Source: Gemmatimonadota bacterium (GTDB lineage: Bacteria; Gemmatimonadota; Gemmatimonadetes; Longimicrobiales; Longimicrobiaceae). Taken from it: a DNA stretch of 15,387 nt. Below the pieces are notes generated by a model. The model was not told the origin of the DNA, made no database searches, and was given only the letters and a program-made list of their open reading frames with translations. How positions within the stretch are numbered: position 1 is the stretch's first letter; each line of letters starts with the position of its first letter. Shown here piece after piece: positions 1 to 7,394 of this stretch. Location: NCBI GenBank assembly GCA_019348265.1, contig JAHWJV010000029.1:1-15387 (forward strand), in the 5' to 3' direction. Made by a program: the position numbers and the translations under genes.

Positions 1-136
1 CCCCAAGGCCCCCCGATCCGCCCCGAGGCCGCCGCCCGGCGCGACGGCACGGCGTCCGTCGCACGCCGGCTCCTCCTGGGCGCTCAAGGTTCGCCCGCGG
101 GTGCCGACAGGGCTGTGGGGGCTGTGCAGCCACCGC

Positions 137-146
137 AGGAGGAGGA
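137..146 (+). promoter_or_regulatory. Strong Shine-Dalgarno site fixing the start at 151
   Basis: The sequence AGGAGGAGGA is 4 bases upstream of ATG 151. It decides this start over an upstream in-frame ATG at 115, which lacks such a site and would add residues before the signal peptide. Confidence 0.7.
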
Positions 147-150
147 CCGC

Positions 151-425
151 ATGGGTCGAGCGACGGCAGTTCCGGTACGGCGCCTGCTGGCGGGAGGTGC
201 GGCAGCCGTGCTCGCCCCCGTCCTGCTGGTGGCGCCCCCGCCGGACCGTGGAGCGCCGGCCGTCGAGCCGTCGTCGGTGTCCGTCCTGCTCGGCTCCTCG
301 GTCGGCGAGCAGTCCGCGGTGCGCAGCGCGGTGCGCGAGGCGGGCGGACGGGTGACGCGGGCGCTCGCGCTCATCGACGCGCAGGTCGCGGTCCTGCCGG
401 CGGCACAGGTCGCGGCCGCGGCGCC
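151..425 (+). CDS. 5' fragment of a secreted subtilase-like precursor (signal peptide plus inhibitor-I9-like prodomain), foreign-looking
   Basis: An ATG sits 4 bases after a strong AGGAGGAGGA ribosome binding site at 137-146. The product starts with a basic n-region (MGRATAVPVRR), then a long Ala/Leu/Val hydrophobic stretch, then a Pro-rich linker: a secretion signal. Next comes a segment with the pattern VSVLLGSS...GGRVTRAL-LIDAQVAVLP...VAAAAPG, which resembles the inhibitor-I9-type prodomain of actinobacterial S8 subtilisin-like serine proteases. After about residue 92 the reading frame continues to 606, but the residues become a shadow of the opposite-strand SnoaL gene, so the true gene ends at the junction near 420-430. 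No catalytic domain is present. Composition looks even richer in GC than the rest of the window. The secreted start is well supported; the subtilase assignment is an inference from the prodomain pattern only. Confidence 0.5.
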
Positions 426-983
426 TGGGTTACGCTGGTTTACGACTTCTTCCAGGAACCGCTGGACGATCGCCTTGTTCCGCTGCTGCGATGCGTTGTC
501 GACTTCGGTCGCGAAGAGCCCGAGCGCCGCTCGCCGCTCGGTGGCGTGGAGCGGGCTGTTCGAGAGCAGGCCCATCTGGCGGAGCATGGTGCCGGAATCG
601 AAGTAAGAGGCGATGCGGACCACCTTGCCGTCACGCAGGTGAATGGAATCGCAGAGCTGCAGCTCGACGTGAGTCCAGGTCGGCGGGACGAAGCCGGCGG
701 GGCTGACGAGGGCGCCGCTATGGGTGCCGCGGAAGGTGTACTCGATGATGGCGGTGTCTTCGCCGGCGCCGACCTGCTGGATTTCGACTCGCAGGTCGGG
801 AAAGGCCGCTGCCCAGCCGCGGGCGTGCTGGAGAAAGCCGTCCGGCCCAAGGAAGCGGTCGCCGGTAGCCACGTTTGTGATCTCGGCATCCGCGGCGATC
901 CACTCCGTGACTTTCTCGAACTCGCGCGTGGCGTACGCGTTGTAGATGATGCGTGCGACGGTGCCGGGACTCTGTGCCGTCAT
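426..983 (-). CDS. SnoaL-like (NTF2-fold) protein, C-terminal part lost at a junction
   Basis: The gene reads leftward from ATG 983, with GAGGAGGT just upstream on the minus strand. Residues about 6-140 look like one complete SnoaL/NTF2-like polyketide-cyclase-type domain: an N-terminal helix (ARIIYNAYATREF), a conserved GPDGFLQHARGWAAAFPDLRV segment, then beta strands ending in GKVVRIASYFD. Residues 169-186 (NKAIVQRFLEEVVNQRNP) are typical of the first helix of a second SnoaL domain, so the intact protein was probably a tandem SnoaL of about 300 residues. From about position 425 leftward the frame stays open to 84, but it encodes only a shadow of the opposite-strand secreted-protein gene. 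SnoaL-like proteins are small alpha+beta cone-shaped barrels that act as cyclases, isomerases or ligand binders; no specific substrate can be read here. Confidence 0.75.
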
Positions 984-1125
984 CGACGACCTCCTCGCGT
1001 CCGTTTCGGGCTACTGCTCAGCGAATGCGCGAGATTCCTCGCGCGCCCACCGGCGTCTGTGCACAACCAGTGTCCAGGTGCGCTCCACGGCACCCGGGTC
1101 TCGCCTCCCGCTAACCGTCCGGGTA

Positions 1126-1368
1126 TCAGCGAAGGTCCCGGAATCCGGCTGGATGATCGCCGTGGGATTCGACGGGTTCTCTCCGCCCGGCGGGATCGCT
1201 CCGCTCGGTGAAAGCGTGCTCCGGATCGGAGCGGCCGTACGCTCGCAGCGCTCGCATCCGCTCGACCGTCGTCTGCAGGCGTTGAACCTGGTCTCGCACG
1301 TCGGAGAGAAGGCTTTCCACCTCCATCTCCACTCTACGCAGCCGGTCGTTTTCGGATCGCCCGCTCAC
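1126..1368 (-). CDS. Small coiled-coil protein of unknown function (80 aa)
   Basis: I chose the GTG start at 1366-1368 because a good AAGGAG site lies 7 bases upstream on the minus strand (1376-1381). The longer open frame, from an ATG at 1482, has no such support. The product is strongly charged. Its first half (residues ~5-45, RLRRVEMEVESLLSDVRDQV then QRLQTTVERMRALRA) shows heptad-like hydrophobic spacing expected of one amphipathic helix or coiled coil. The second half is hydrophilic and probably disordered. There is no signal peptide, membrane segment or recognisable motif. It lies 142 bp upstream of the SnoaL gene on the same strand and is divergent from the histidine kinase at 1629. 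I do not recognise the family. Confidence 0.5.
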   Translation of the reverse strand: MSGRSENDRLRRVEMEVESLLSDVRDQVQRLQTTVERMRALRAYGRSDPEHAFTERSDPAGRREPVESHGDHPAGFRDLR

Positions 1369-1628
1369 GCTTTCACTCCTTCTGAAGGGTAGGCGATCGG
1401 CTCGCAGGTATCGGGCCATCCGATGAACATTTGTCGTGAGGCCGCGTAGGAAACGCATCGCTCTCGCGCGTTCGGGTCTCATGCCGCTTGGCAGGAGCCG
1501 GCCGGGTGTGCATCTTGTCGCGTCCCGGTGCGCCGCTCCGGGGCCGCCGTACCTCCAGGCTGACTGAATGCTCGTGAAAGCTGCGCTCCGCGTCCCGTCG
1601 CGACTCCGCTCCCGGATAGACGGGGGAA
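1369..1628. other. Divergent intergenic region, no gene seen
   Basis: These 260 bases separate the small minus-strand coiled-coil gene from the plus-strand histidine kinase and must hold promoters for both. The only clear signal is the minus-strand AAGGAG site at 1376-1381. I found no convincing -35/-10 pair on either strand and no strong hairpin. Confidence 0.4.
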
Positions 1629-3278
1629 ATGGCTGATTGGGTTGTCGACCCGGCGCCCGAGGACCACGCGGTCGTCACGCAGTGGAAGACGGTGCTCCAG
1701 CAGATGCCGGCGGGGGTGATACTCGCGCGAGCGCCGGACGGGCGGGTAATCTTCGGGAACGACGCGGCGGAGGTCATCTGGCGGCAGCCGATATCGCAGA
1801 CCGCGAGCATTGGCGGCTATGGCTTCTGGCGAGGGTACCACCGCGACGGGCGCCCGTACCAGGCGGAGGAGTGGCCGCTCGCCCGATCGCTGCGGACGGG
1901 CGAGGTCGTGGTGTCGGAGGAGATCGAGATCGAGCGAGGGGACGGGACGCGCGGTGTCGTCAGCGTGAACTCGACGCCGATCCTCGACGAGGCGGGCGCG
2001 GTGGTGGCCGCCGTGGTCACCTTCACGGACGTGACGGAGCGGAGACGCTACGAGTCGGAGCGGCGCTTTCTCAGCCGCGCGAGCGCTGTGCTCTCCTCTT
2101 CGCTGGACTACAGCGTGACGGTCGCCAACGTGGCGCGGCTGGCCGTCCCCACGCTCTGCGACTGGTGCGGGGTGGACATCGTTCAGGGAAATGGAAGCCG
2201 CCGTCTAGCGGTGGAGCACGTCGACCCAGGAAAGCTGGCGCTGGCAAAGGAGTTGGGCGAGAAGTACCCGGTCGAACGGAGCGGACCCGCTGGTGCGGGC
2301 GAGGTCGTCCGGGAGGGTAATTCGGCGCTGGTCCCGGTGATCGACGACGACACGCTTCGCGAGGTGGCGCAGGACGAGGAGCACCTCCGGATCCTCCGCG
2401 AAGTGGGGCTCCGCTCGGCGATGATCGTCCCTCTCACGGCGCGCGGGGTCGTGCTCGGGGACATCACCCTGGTGTCTGGCGAGTCCGGGAGGGAGTTCGA
2501 CGCCCGCGACCTCGCATTAGCGGAGGAGCTCGCCGCCCTTGCCGCCCTCGCCATCGACAACGCCCGCCTCTACGACGAGTCGCAGAGCGCGAACCGAGCA
2601 AAGGCCGACTTCCTGTCGGTCATCAGCCACGAGCTGCGCACCCCCTTAACCGCGGTCATCGGGTACGCGGAGCTCCTCGCCCTGGGCATCCCCGAGCCCG
2701 TGACCGAGCGGCAGCTCGAGCAGGTCGAGCGCATCGAGATCGCCGCCCGGCACCTCCTCCAGCTGATCGAGGAGATCCTCACCATCGCCAACCTCGAGGC
2801 GGGAACCGTCAGCATCCGTATCCAGTCCGTCGCGCTGTCGGAGATTCTGCGCCGCGCCGAGGCGATCGTTCGGCCGCTGGCGCTCGAGAAGAAGATCGCC
2901 TTCTCCATCGAGCCGCTCGCCGAGGAGATCACCCTCGAGACCGATCCCGACCGTCTGCTGCAGATCTTCCTCAACCTGCTCTCGAACGCGGTCAAGTTCA
3001 CCGATACCGGCTCGATCGTGCTGTCGGTGCGGCCAGGCGACGAGTTCATCGAGGTCGCGGTGCGCGACACCGGCGTGGGGATCACGCCGGAGCAAAAGGG
3101 GCGCATCTTCGACGCCTTCTGGCAGGCGGAGCAGCCGATCACCCGGCGTGCGGGCGGCACCGGCCTCGGGTTGACCATCAGCCGGCGTCTCCTCGATCTC
3201 CTCGGGGGAAAGATGGACGTCGTCAGCGAGCCCGGCCTCGGCAGCACCTTCACGGCCCGCATCCCCCTTCGCCAATAG
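1629..3278 (+). CDS. Soluble PAS-GAF sensor histidine kinase
   Basis: This 549-residue kinase has no membrane segment, so it should sense a cytoplasmic or diffusible signal. Domain order: PAS at ~20-140 (ending TFTDVTERRRYESE), GAF at ~145-320 (ending ALAIDNARLYDES), then HisKA with H-box SHELRTPL, phospho-accepting His334. The HATPase_c domain follows, with N-box Asn453 in LLSNAVKF, G1 motif DTGVG starting at Asp480, an F-box-like IFDAFWQ, and G2 motif GGTGLGL. All residues needed for autophosphorylation are visible. The start ATG has only a weak GGGGGA just upstream. A single-domain response regulator follows 159 bp downstream on the same strand and is the obvious partner. The signal is unknown; nothing in the PAS or GAF segment identifies a haem or flavin cofactor with confidence. 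Confidence 0.93.
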   Translation: MADWVVDPAPEDHAVVTQWKTVLQQMPAGVILARAPDGRVIFGNDAAEVIWRQPISQTASIGGYGFWRGYHRDGRPYQAEEWPLARSLRTGEVVVSEEIEIERGDGTRGVVSVNSTPILDEAGAVVAAVVTFTDVTERRRYESERRFLSRASAVLSSSLDYSVTVANVARLAVPTLCDWCGVDIVQGNGSRRLAVEHVDPGKLALAKELGEKYPVERSGPAGAGEVVREGNSALVPVIDDDTLREVAQDEEHLRILREVGLRSAMIVPLTARGVVLGDITLVSGESGREFDARDLALAEELAALAALAIDNARLYDESQSANRAKADFLSVISHELRTPLTAVIGYAELLALGIPEPVTERQLEQVERIEIAARHLLQLIEEILTIANLEAGTVSIRIQSVALSEILRRAEAIVRPLALEKKIAFSIEPLAEEITLETDPDRLLQIFLNLLSNAVKFTDTGSIVLSVRPGDEFIEVAVRDTGVGITPEQKGRIFDAFWQAEQPITRRAGGTGLGLTISRRLLDLLGGKMDVVSEPGLGSTFTARIPLRQ

Positions 3279-3437
3279 CTATTTTCCGACCTCGAGGCGC
3301 CCGCTGCCAACCAACAACCTTGCCCGCTCGAGGCGTGTTCGTGAACATTGTACACCGGACGCCTCCGCCACACGGCCGCCCGGCCGCCCCGCACTACCTC
3401 GCCTTCGCCGCCCCACCACCCCATCCCACGAGCCGAT

Positions 3438-3845
3438 ATGACACCCCCCACCATCCTGGTAGTCGACGACCATGCGGACAGCCGCGTGATCTGCGAGATC
3501 ATCCTCGGGCGCAACGGTTACTCGGTCCTTTCAGCCGCCGAAGGAGATCGAGCCCTGGAGCTTGCGCGTACGGAACAGCCGGCCGCGATCGTCCTCGATA
3601 TCGCACTACCTCGGATGGATGGGTGGAGCGTCGTGGAGGAGCTGAAGAAGGAGCCTCTTACGGCGGGCATTCCCGTTTTGATGTATACGGCGCACTCACT
3701 GGACTCGTACCGGTCCCGGGCAATGGAGCTCGGCTGCGTCGCGTTTCTGGTGAAGCCGTGCTCGCCACAGGCCATTCTGGAAGCGGTGCAGCATTGCGTC
3801 TCCCCTCCCGCGCCACGCGGGAAGCCGCTTCCTAGCCCGGCTTAG
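3438..3845 (+). CDS. Single-domain (CheY/DivK-like) response regulator
   Basis: The 135-residue product is one receiver domain. It has the acidic pair D10-D11 (LVVDDHADS), phospho-acceptor Asp54 in IVLDIALPRMDGW, switch residue Thr84 in MYTAH, and Lys106 in LVKP. No DNA-binding or enzymatic output domain follows, only a short Pro-rich tail, so it probably acts by protein-protein contact or as a phosphorelay intermediate for the kinase just upstream. I chose ATG 3438 because homology to receiver domains begins there (MTPPTILVVDD). An upstream in-frame start at 3348 would add 30 Pro/His/Arg-rich residues that look non-coding. The stop codon is interlocked with that of the convergent gene: the four bases TTAG at 3842-3845 serve both strands. 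Confidence 0.93.
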   Translation: MTPPTILVVDDHADSRVICEIILGRNGYSVLSAAEGDRALELARTEQPAAIVLDIALPRMDGWSVVEELKKEPLTAGIPVLMYTAHSLDSYRSRAMELGCVAFLVKPCSPQAILEAVQHCVSPPAPRGKPLPSPA

Positions 3846-5269
3846 TCGACATACGTCTCGAAGAACCCCGGCAGCGGTTGCGGGTCCGCGCCTCGTGTTG
3901 AAACCGCCGCCACCCCGCGCATCTGCACGAAGTACCGCCGCCGCTCCCTGCGCATGTCCGTTACGTGCGCGCTCGCGACCTCGATATCCACCAGGAATCC
4001 TCGCCGTGCGTCCTCGAAGCGGAGTCGCTTCGGGATCCGGATGTCGCGCCCGCCTTCGCGGATCAGCTGCGTCTCCGGCACCTGGATCTCCGAGGGCCGG
4101 TAGAGACCGCGCACCCCCCGCTCGTCCACGAGGTACGCGAACACACCTCGCGACGCGGCGGTTTCGGGAGCGTCCTCCCCGCGCACTACCCCGTACAGCA
4201 GGCTCAGGCGGGGTGTGGATGCGGCGCCCCACTCCCAGGAGACGTCCCTCCACACTCCCCAGTTGTGGTCGTGATATGCCTGCGCGCCGCGCACGGGCTC
4301 GCAGCGCGGCAGGCAGACGGTTCCACTCGCCTCTGCGTACAGTGCCGGTACGACATAGCCCGAGACGAGCCCGGTGCCCCCCAGCTCGGTAGGGGGGAAG
4401 TAGCGCCCAGCCGCCGGGCGGAGCTCGAGGTCCACCCGCTCTCCTCCCGCAGACGCGACGATCCGGTAGACTCCGTTCTCCTGTACGACCGTTCCCGCCT
4501 GGCCGATGCGCAGGTCCGCCCCGGCCGTATCGAATCGGACGCTCTCACCGCCCACATCGCGCGTCAGCGACCGGTGCCGGCCGTCGCTCCCCCGGACGGT
4601 GAGCAGAACGCGCCCGCCCCATCTGCCGGGTACGCCTACCTCGCCGGCAACCATCAGCGTGACGTAAACCCAGCGGTCCGGCGCCAGCACTACGTTGAAG
4701 TAGTGCCACTCCGCCCAGGTGGAGTCGCGGCCCGCGCCGGTGGGAAGGTGGAATCGATCGATCTCGCGGAATAGCTCGTCCCGGTTCGGGCTGGTCCACA
4801 GCCGGTCGCGGCGGCTGTCCGTCCATGTGCCAGCCAGAAGGTCAGGCGCGGCTCCAGCCGCCCGAGAGCGGCTGGGGATCTCGCCGGCGGCTACAGCGGG
4901 GAAGCTGCCTGAGCGCGTGGTGATCTCCACCAGCTTGTCGTCGAGCACCGGGCTCGCGGCCACTACCCCGAACTCCTCCCGCCCGCGGGCGGACTCCAGC
5001 ACGCTCCGCTGGATGAACCGCGCCTGGTCGATTCCGAGGAAGAGCGAGGTGGCGCCCCCGGCCCTCAGCATGTCGGGGCTGATGCCCGACGGCACGACCA
5101 CCACGTCACCTCCACCCACCAGCGCCTGGTCCCGCGCCTGCTCCAGCATCGCCTCCCCGACCGCCAGCAGCACCACCATCACCGACACCCCCAGCGAGTA
5201 GCCCGCCAGTAGAAAGGCGGCCCGCCCGGGGCGGTGGCGGAGCTCGGCGATGACAAGGCGGAAGAGCAT
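3842..5269 (-). CDS. FtsX/MacB N-terminal segment fused to an AttH/CrtC-like lipocalin domain (475 aa)
   Basis: Starting at ATG 5269, residues 1-17 (MLFRLVIAELRHRPGR) and the hydrophobic segment at ~18-40 match the cytoplasmic start and first transmembrane helix of FtsX/MacB-type permeases. The next ~100 residues, beginning GGGDVVVVPSG, look like the start of the MacB-type periplasmic domain. Instead of ending in three more helices, the protein continues from ~185 with EWHYFN and later AYHDHNWGVW (~331-340), the signature pattern of the AttH/CrtC (hydroxyneurosporene-hydratase-like) lipocalin fold, and then stops. Topology should be one membrane anchor with the rest outside the cytoplasm. AttH-type proteins accompany ABC transporters of the AttEFGH kind. 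No clear ribosome site precedes 5269, and an 18-residue upstream extension to 5323 is possible. Call by motif, not by search. Confidence 0.75.
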   Translation of the reverse strand: MLFRLVIAELRHRPGRAAFLLAGYSLGVSVMVVLLAVGEAMLEQARDQALVGGGDVVVVPSGISPDMLRAGGATSLFLGIDQARFIQRSVLESARGREEFGVVAASPVLDDKLVEITTRSGSFPAVAAGEIPSRSRAAGAAPDLLAGTWTDSRRDRLWTSPNRDELFREIDRFHLPTGAGRDSTWAEWHYFNVVLAPDRWVYVTLMVAGEVGVPGRWGGRVLLTVRGSDGRHRSLTRDVGGESVRFDTAGADLRIGQAGTVVQENGVYRIVASAGGERVDLELRPAAGRYFPPTELGGTGLVSGYVVPALYAEASGTVCLPRCEPVRGAQAYHDHNWGVWRDVSWEWGAASTPRLSLLYGVVRGEDAPETAASRGVFAYLVDERGVRGLYRPSEIQVPETQLIREGGRDIRIPKRLRFEDARRGFLVDIEVASAHVTDMRRERRRYFVQMRGVAAVSTRGADPQPLPGFFETYVD

Positions 5270-5277
5270 GACGACGA

Positions 5278-5367
5278 TGATGAATGATGAATGATGAAGG
5301 TTATCGCTGTACTCCGCACGCACGGGCGGCTAGTAAAAATTCAACCGTCCATCGTTCACCATTCATG
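5278..5367. repeat. Opposed heptad-repeat arrays between the ATPase and lipocalin-fusion genes
   Basis: Three exact tandem copies of TGATGAA occupy 5278-5298 on the plus strand. About 40 bases later, on the minus strand, degenerate 7-mers of the same type follow (GTTGAAT, GATGGAC, GGTGAAC, CATGAAT; roughly 5337-5367), running into the last codons of the ATPase gene. Read as NNTGAAY, both arms belong to one family and point in opposite directions. The segment is conspicuously AT-rich against its GC-rich surroundings. Confidence 0.65.
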
Positions 5368-6084
5368 ATTGCCGTTATTGCCGTTCACGATTTCCCCATC
5401 CGCCATCCGAATCGTCCTCCCGGCATGCTCCGCAACGCGTGGATCGTGGGTGACGGTGACCAGTGTTGCGCCGTCCCCGTTTAGACGCGCGAACAGGTCC
5501 ATGATGCCCTCGCCGGTCTTCTGGTCCAGCTCGCCGGTCGGCTCGTCGGCGAAGAGTATGGCGGGGCGGTTGGCGACGGCGCGTGCGATGGCGACGCGTT
5601 GCTGCTCGCCCCCGGAGAGCTGCGGCGGCCGATGTCCCGCGCGGTTTGAGAGACCGACGTAATCGAGCAGCTCGAGCGACCTGCGGCGGCGCTCGGCGCG
5701 CGGAACGCCCGCCTCGGCCATGGGAAGCTCGATGTTCTCCAGGGCGGTGAGCACGGCCAGCAGGTGGAAGCGCTGGAAGACGAAGCCGACGGATACGAGT
5801 CGGAGCCGTGCCCGCTCGCCCTCGGTCATCCCGGCGAGGGGCTGATCGCGTAGCTCCACCTCCCCGCTGGTGGGCGCGTCGATTCCGGCGAGCACGTTCA
5901 GAAGCGTGCTCTTCCCGCACCCGGACGGCCCCATGATCGCCACCCACTCCGCCGCGAGGATCTCCACGCTCACGCCGCGTAGCGCGTGGACGGCGTCTCC
6001 CGCGTAGGGATACTCCTTCACCACGTTGCGCGCTCGGATGACCACTCCGGGACCGGCGTCGCTGCTCCCACGGTTCCGCGTCAT
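5356..6084 (-). CDS. ABC transporter ATP-binding protein, LolD/MacB/AttE type
   Basis: The 242-residue ATPase has Walker A GPSGCGKST (52-60), Q-loop Gln104 (FVFQRF), signature LSGGEQQ (156-162), Walker B ILFADEP with Asp180-Glu181, and H-loop His213 (VTHD). The length and the pattern GFVFQRFHLLAVLTALENIELPM place it in the LolD/MacB/FtsE subfamily, which drives FtsX-fold permeases in lipoprotein handling, mechanotransmission or export. ATG 6084 is preceded by GGGAGGAG on the minus strand and overlaps the upstream permease stop by ATGA, so the two are translationally coupled. An earlier in-frame start at 6282 would lie wholly inside the permease gene. The last residues (GNNGNHEW) are odd: they are encoded by short repeated DNA belonging to the flanking heptad array, so the natural C-terminus may have been altered by the repeat. 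Confidence 0.95.
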   Translation of the reverse strand: MTRNRGSSDAGPGVVIRARNVVKEYPYAGDAVHALRGVSVEILAAEWVAIMGPSGCGKSTLLNVLAGIDAPTSGEVELRDQPLAGMTEGERARLRLVSVGFVFQRFHLLAVLTALENIELPMAEAGVPRAERRRRSLELLDYVGLSNRAGHRPPQLSGGEQQRVAIARAVANRPAILFADEPTGELDQKTGEGIMDLFARLNGDGATLVTVTHDPRVAEHAGRTIRMADGEIVNGNNGNHEW

Positions 6085-7259
6085 TCGCTCTCCTCCCGCA
6101 GCGCCCGCCCCAGCGGGAGGCGAAGCGCGCCGAGGCCGGGCAGGAGTCCCGCCAGGGCCCCGGTGAGGATCACTATTGAGAGCGCCAGCGCGACGCGCTG
6201 CGCGTCCAGCACGAAAAAGGACAGGCGCGCAGGTATTCCGGGAAAGTCGAGCAGGATCCGGTCGAGCCGACCGGCCATCCACAGTCCGAGCGGCAGCCCG
6301 AGCAGGGAGCCGGCACCGGCGAGAGTCACGCCTTCGACCAGTACTCCGAGCAGGAGGCGCTGGCGAGAAACCCCGATCGCACGGAGCGCGGCGATCTCCC
6401 CGAACCGCTCCCGCACGCCGATGGCGATGATGGTGGATACGAGCAGCGCGGTCACCGCGAGAGCGACGCTGCCCAGGATGGTGGCAAGCTGCCGGAAGTA
6501 GAGGAGGCGCTGGTCCATCTCCGCCATCAGCTCCGCCGTCGAATAAACCGAGACCTCGGGCACCGCGCGCTCGATTTCGGCGGAGAGCAGGTCATCGCTC
6601 AGCCCCTCCTCGGCCGCCACGGCGAAGAGGGAAACCTCACCTGGCCGACCGGTGAGCCGCTGTACGTCGACGATGGGCATTCCGAGCGAGCGCTGGTCCT
6701 CCGCGTCGTAGACGAACTCTCCTACGCCGCTGACGCGGAAGGGGTGCACCTCCCGCGGCCGCCCCAGCGAGATGTCCAGCTCGGCCGCCAGACCCAGCTG
6801 TCCACCCACTCCGACGCCGTAGTGGCGGGCCAGCGGTTCGCTCACCACGACCTCACCGGGCCGCGGGGACTCCCCGGCGGTGAGCACGTACAGCGCCTGC
6901 GCATCCGGGTCCACGCCCACCGTGAAAAGCGACTCGCGCGCGCTGTCACCCTGCACTAGATAGAGCTGCGCGCCAAGCACGGGCGCCACCTTCCGCACCC
7001 CCTTCACCGCCTCGATCCGCTGCTGAACCGCCGCGCCATCCCGAACCCCAGCCTCACTGTCGAACGGGAGCGTCCCGCGCGGCGTCACGCGCAACGCATA
7101 CCCCTGCCCCCGAGTCAGCTCGCCGAACGACTCCGTCAGCCCCGACGCCAGCATCGTCATGTCCAGGAGCAGCGCCGCCGAAACCGCAATGCCGGCCAGC
7201 GCCAACAAAGTGCGGCTCCGGCGGCGGAAGAGAGACTTGAGAGAAAGGGAGAGGATCAA
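6081..7259 (-). CDS. FtsX-type ABC transporter permease, full length
   Basis: The 392-residue protein has the complete MacB/FtsX layout. The basic start SLKSLFRRRSRTLL leads into TM1 (~19-40). A periplasmic MacB-like domain (~45-250) contains the typical PRPGEVVVSEPLARHYGVGVGG. TM2 (~257-281) is followed by the cytoplasmic coupling motif RERFGEIAALRAIGVSRQ (283-300), then TM3 (~303-327) and TM4 (~355-378). It pairs with the ATPase whose start overlaps its stop codon. The start is uncertain: the best choice is TTG at 7257-7259, with no evident ribosome binding site because the upstream DNA is the AT-rich heptad array. The reading frame stays open into that array, so an unusual start slightly upstream is possible. 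Confidence 0.9.
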   Translation of the reverse strand: MILSLSLKSLFRRRSRTLLALAGIAVSAALLLDMTMLASGLTESFGELTRGQGYALRVTPRGTLPFDSEAGVRDGAAVQQRIEAVKGVRKVAPVLGAQLYLVQGDSARESLFTVGVDPDAQALYVLTAGESPRPGEVVVSEPLARHYGVGVGGQLGLAAELDISLGRPREVHPFRVSGVGEFVYDAEDQRSLGMPIVDVQRLTGRPGEVSLFAVAAEEGLSDDLLSAEIERAVPEVSVYSTAELMAEMDQRLLYFRQLATILGSVALAVTALLVSTIIAIGVRERFGEIAALRAIGVSRQRLLLGVLVEGVTLAGAGSLLGLPLGLWMAGRLDRILLDFPGIPARLSFFVLDAQRVALALSIVILTGALAGLLPGLGALRLPLGRALREESE

Positions 7260-7266
7260 AAGGAAT

Positions 7267-7394
7267 CTTGAATTTTGAATGTCCGATTTTGAATCATGCC
7301 CACCGTTCGTGACCGGCCGATCGGTGCGCCTGCTCGCCTGTACCAGAATTCAACATTCAGCATTCCAAAGAATTCAAAACTTCAAAATTCAAAA
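7267..7394. repeat. Opposed heptad-repeat arrays between two permease genes
   Basis: The plus strand at 7269-7295 carries NNTGAAT-type units (TTGAATTTTGAAT, then TTTTGAATC). After about 50 GC-rich bases, the minus strand at 7346-7394 carries a longer opposed array (plus-strand reading ATTCAAC, ATTCAGC, ATTCCAA, ATTCAAA, CTTCAAA, ATTCAAA). The arms can pair over about 12 of 13 bases (TTGAATTTTGAAT against its near-complement at 7380-7393), giving a large hairpin. The array overlaps the last codons of the gene at 7389-8204 and abuts the start of the downstream permease. Confidence 0.7.

Noticed and set aside
84..425. Continuation of the SnoaL frame on the minus strand to a stop at 84
   Set aside because: The residues are Ala/Arg/Ser/Thr-rich shadow of the plus-strand secreted-protein gene and have no SnoaL character.
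3348..3437. N-terminal extension of the response regulator from an upstream ATG
   Set aside because: The 30 extra residues are Pro/His/Arg-rich and lie before the canonical receiver start; no ribosome site supports the upstream ATG.
2570..3514. 314-codon minus-strand frame inside the histidine kinase
   Set aside because: It lies antisense to a kinase with all conserved boxes intact, and its Arg/Ser-rich translation is typical of a GC-rich shadow frame.
5278..5298. CRISPR-like array from tandem repeats
   Set aside because: The units are only 7 bp, contiguous, without spacers or cas genes.
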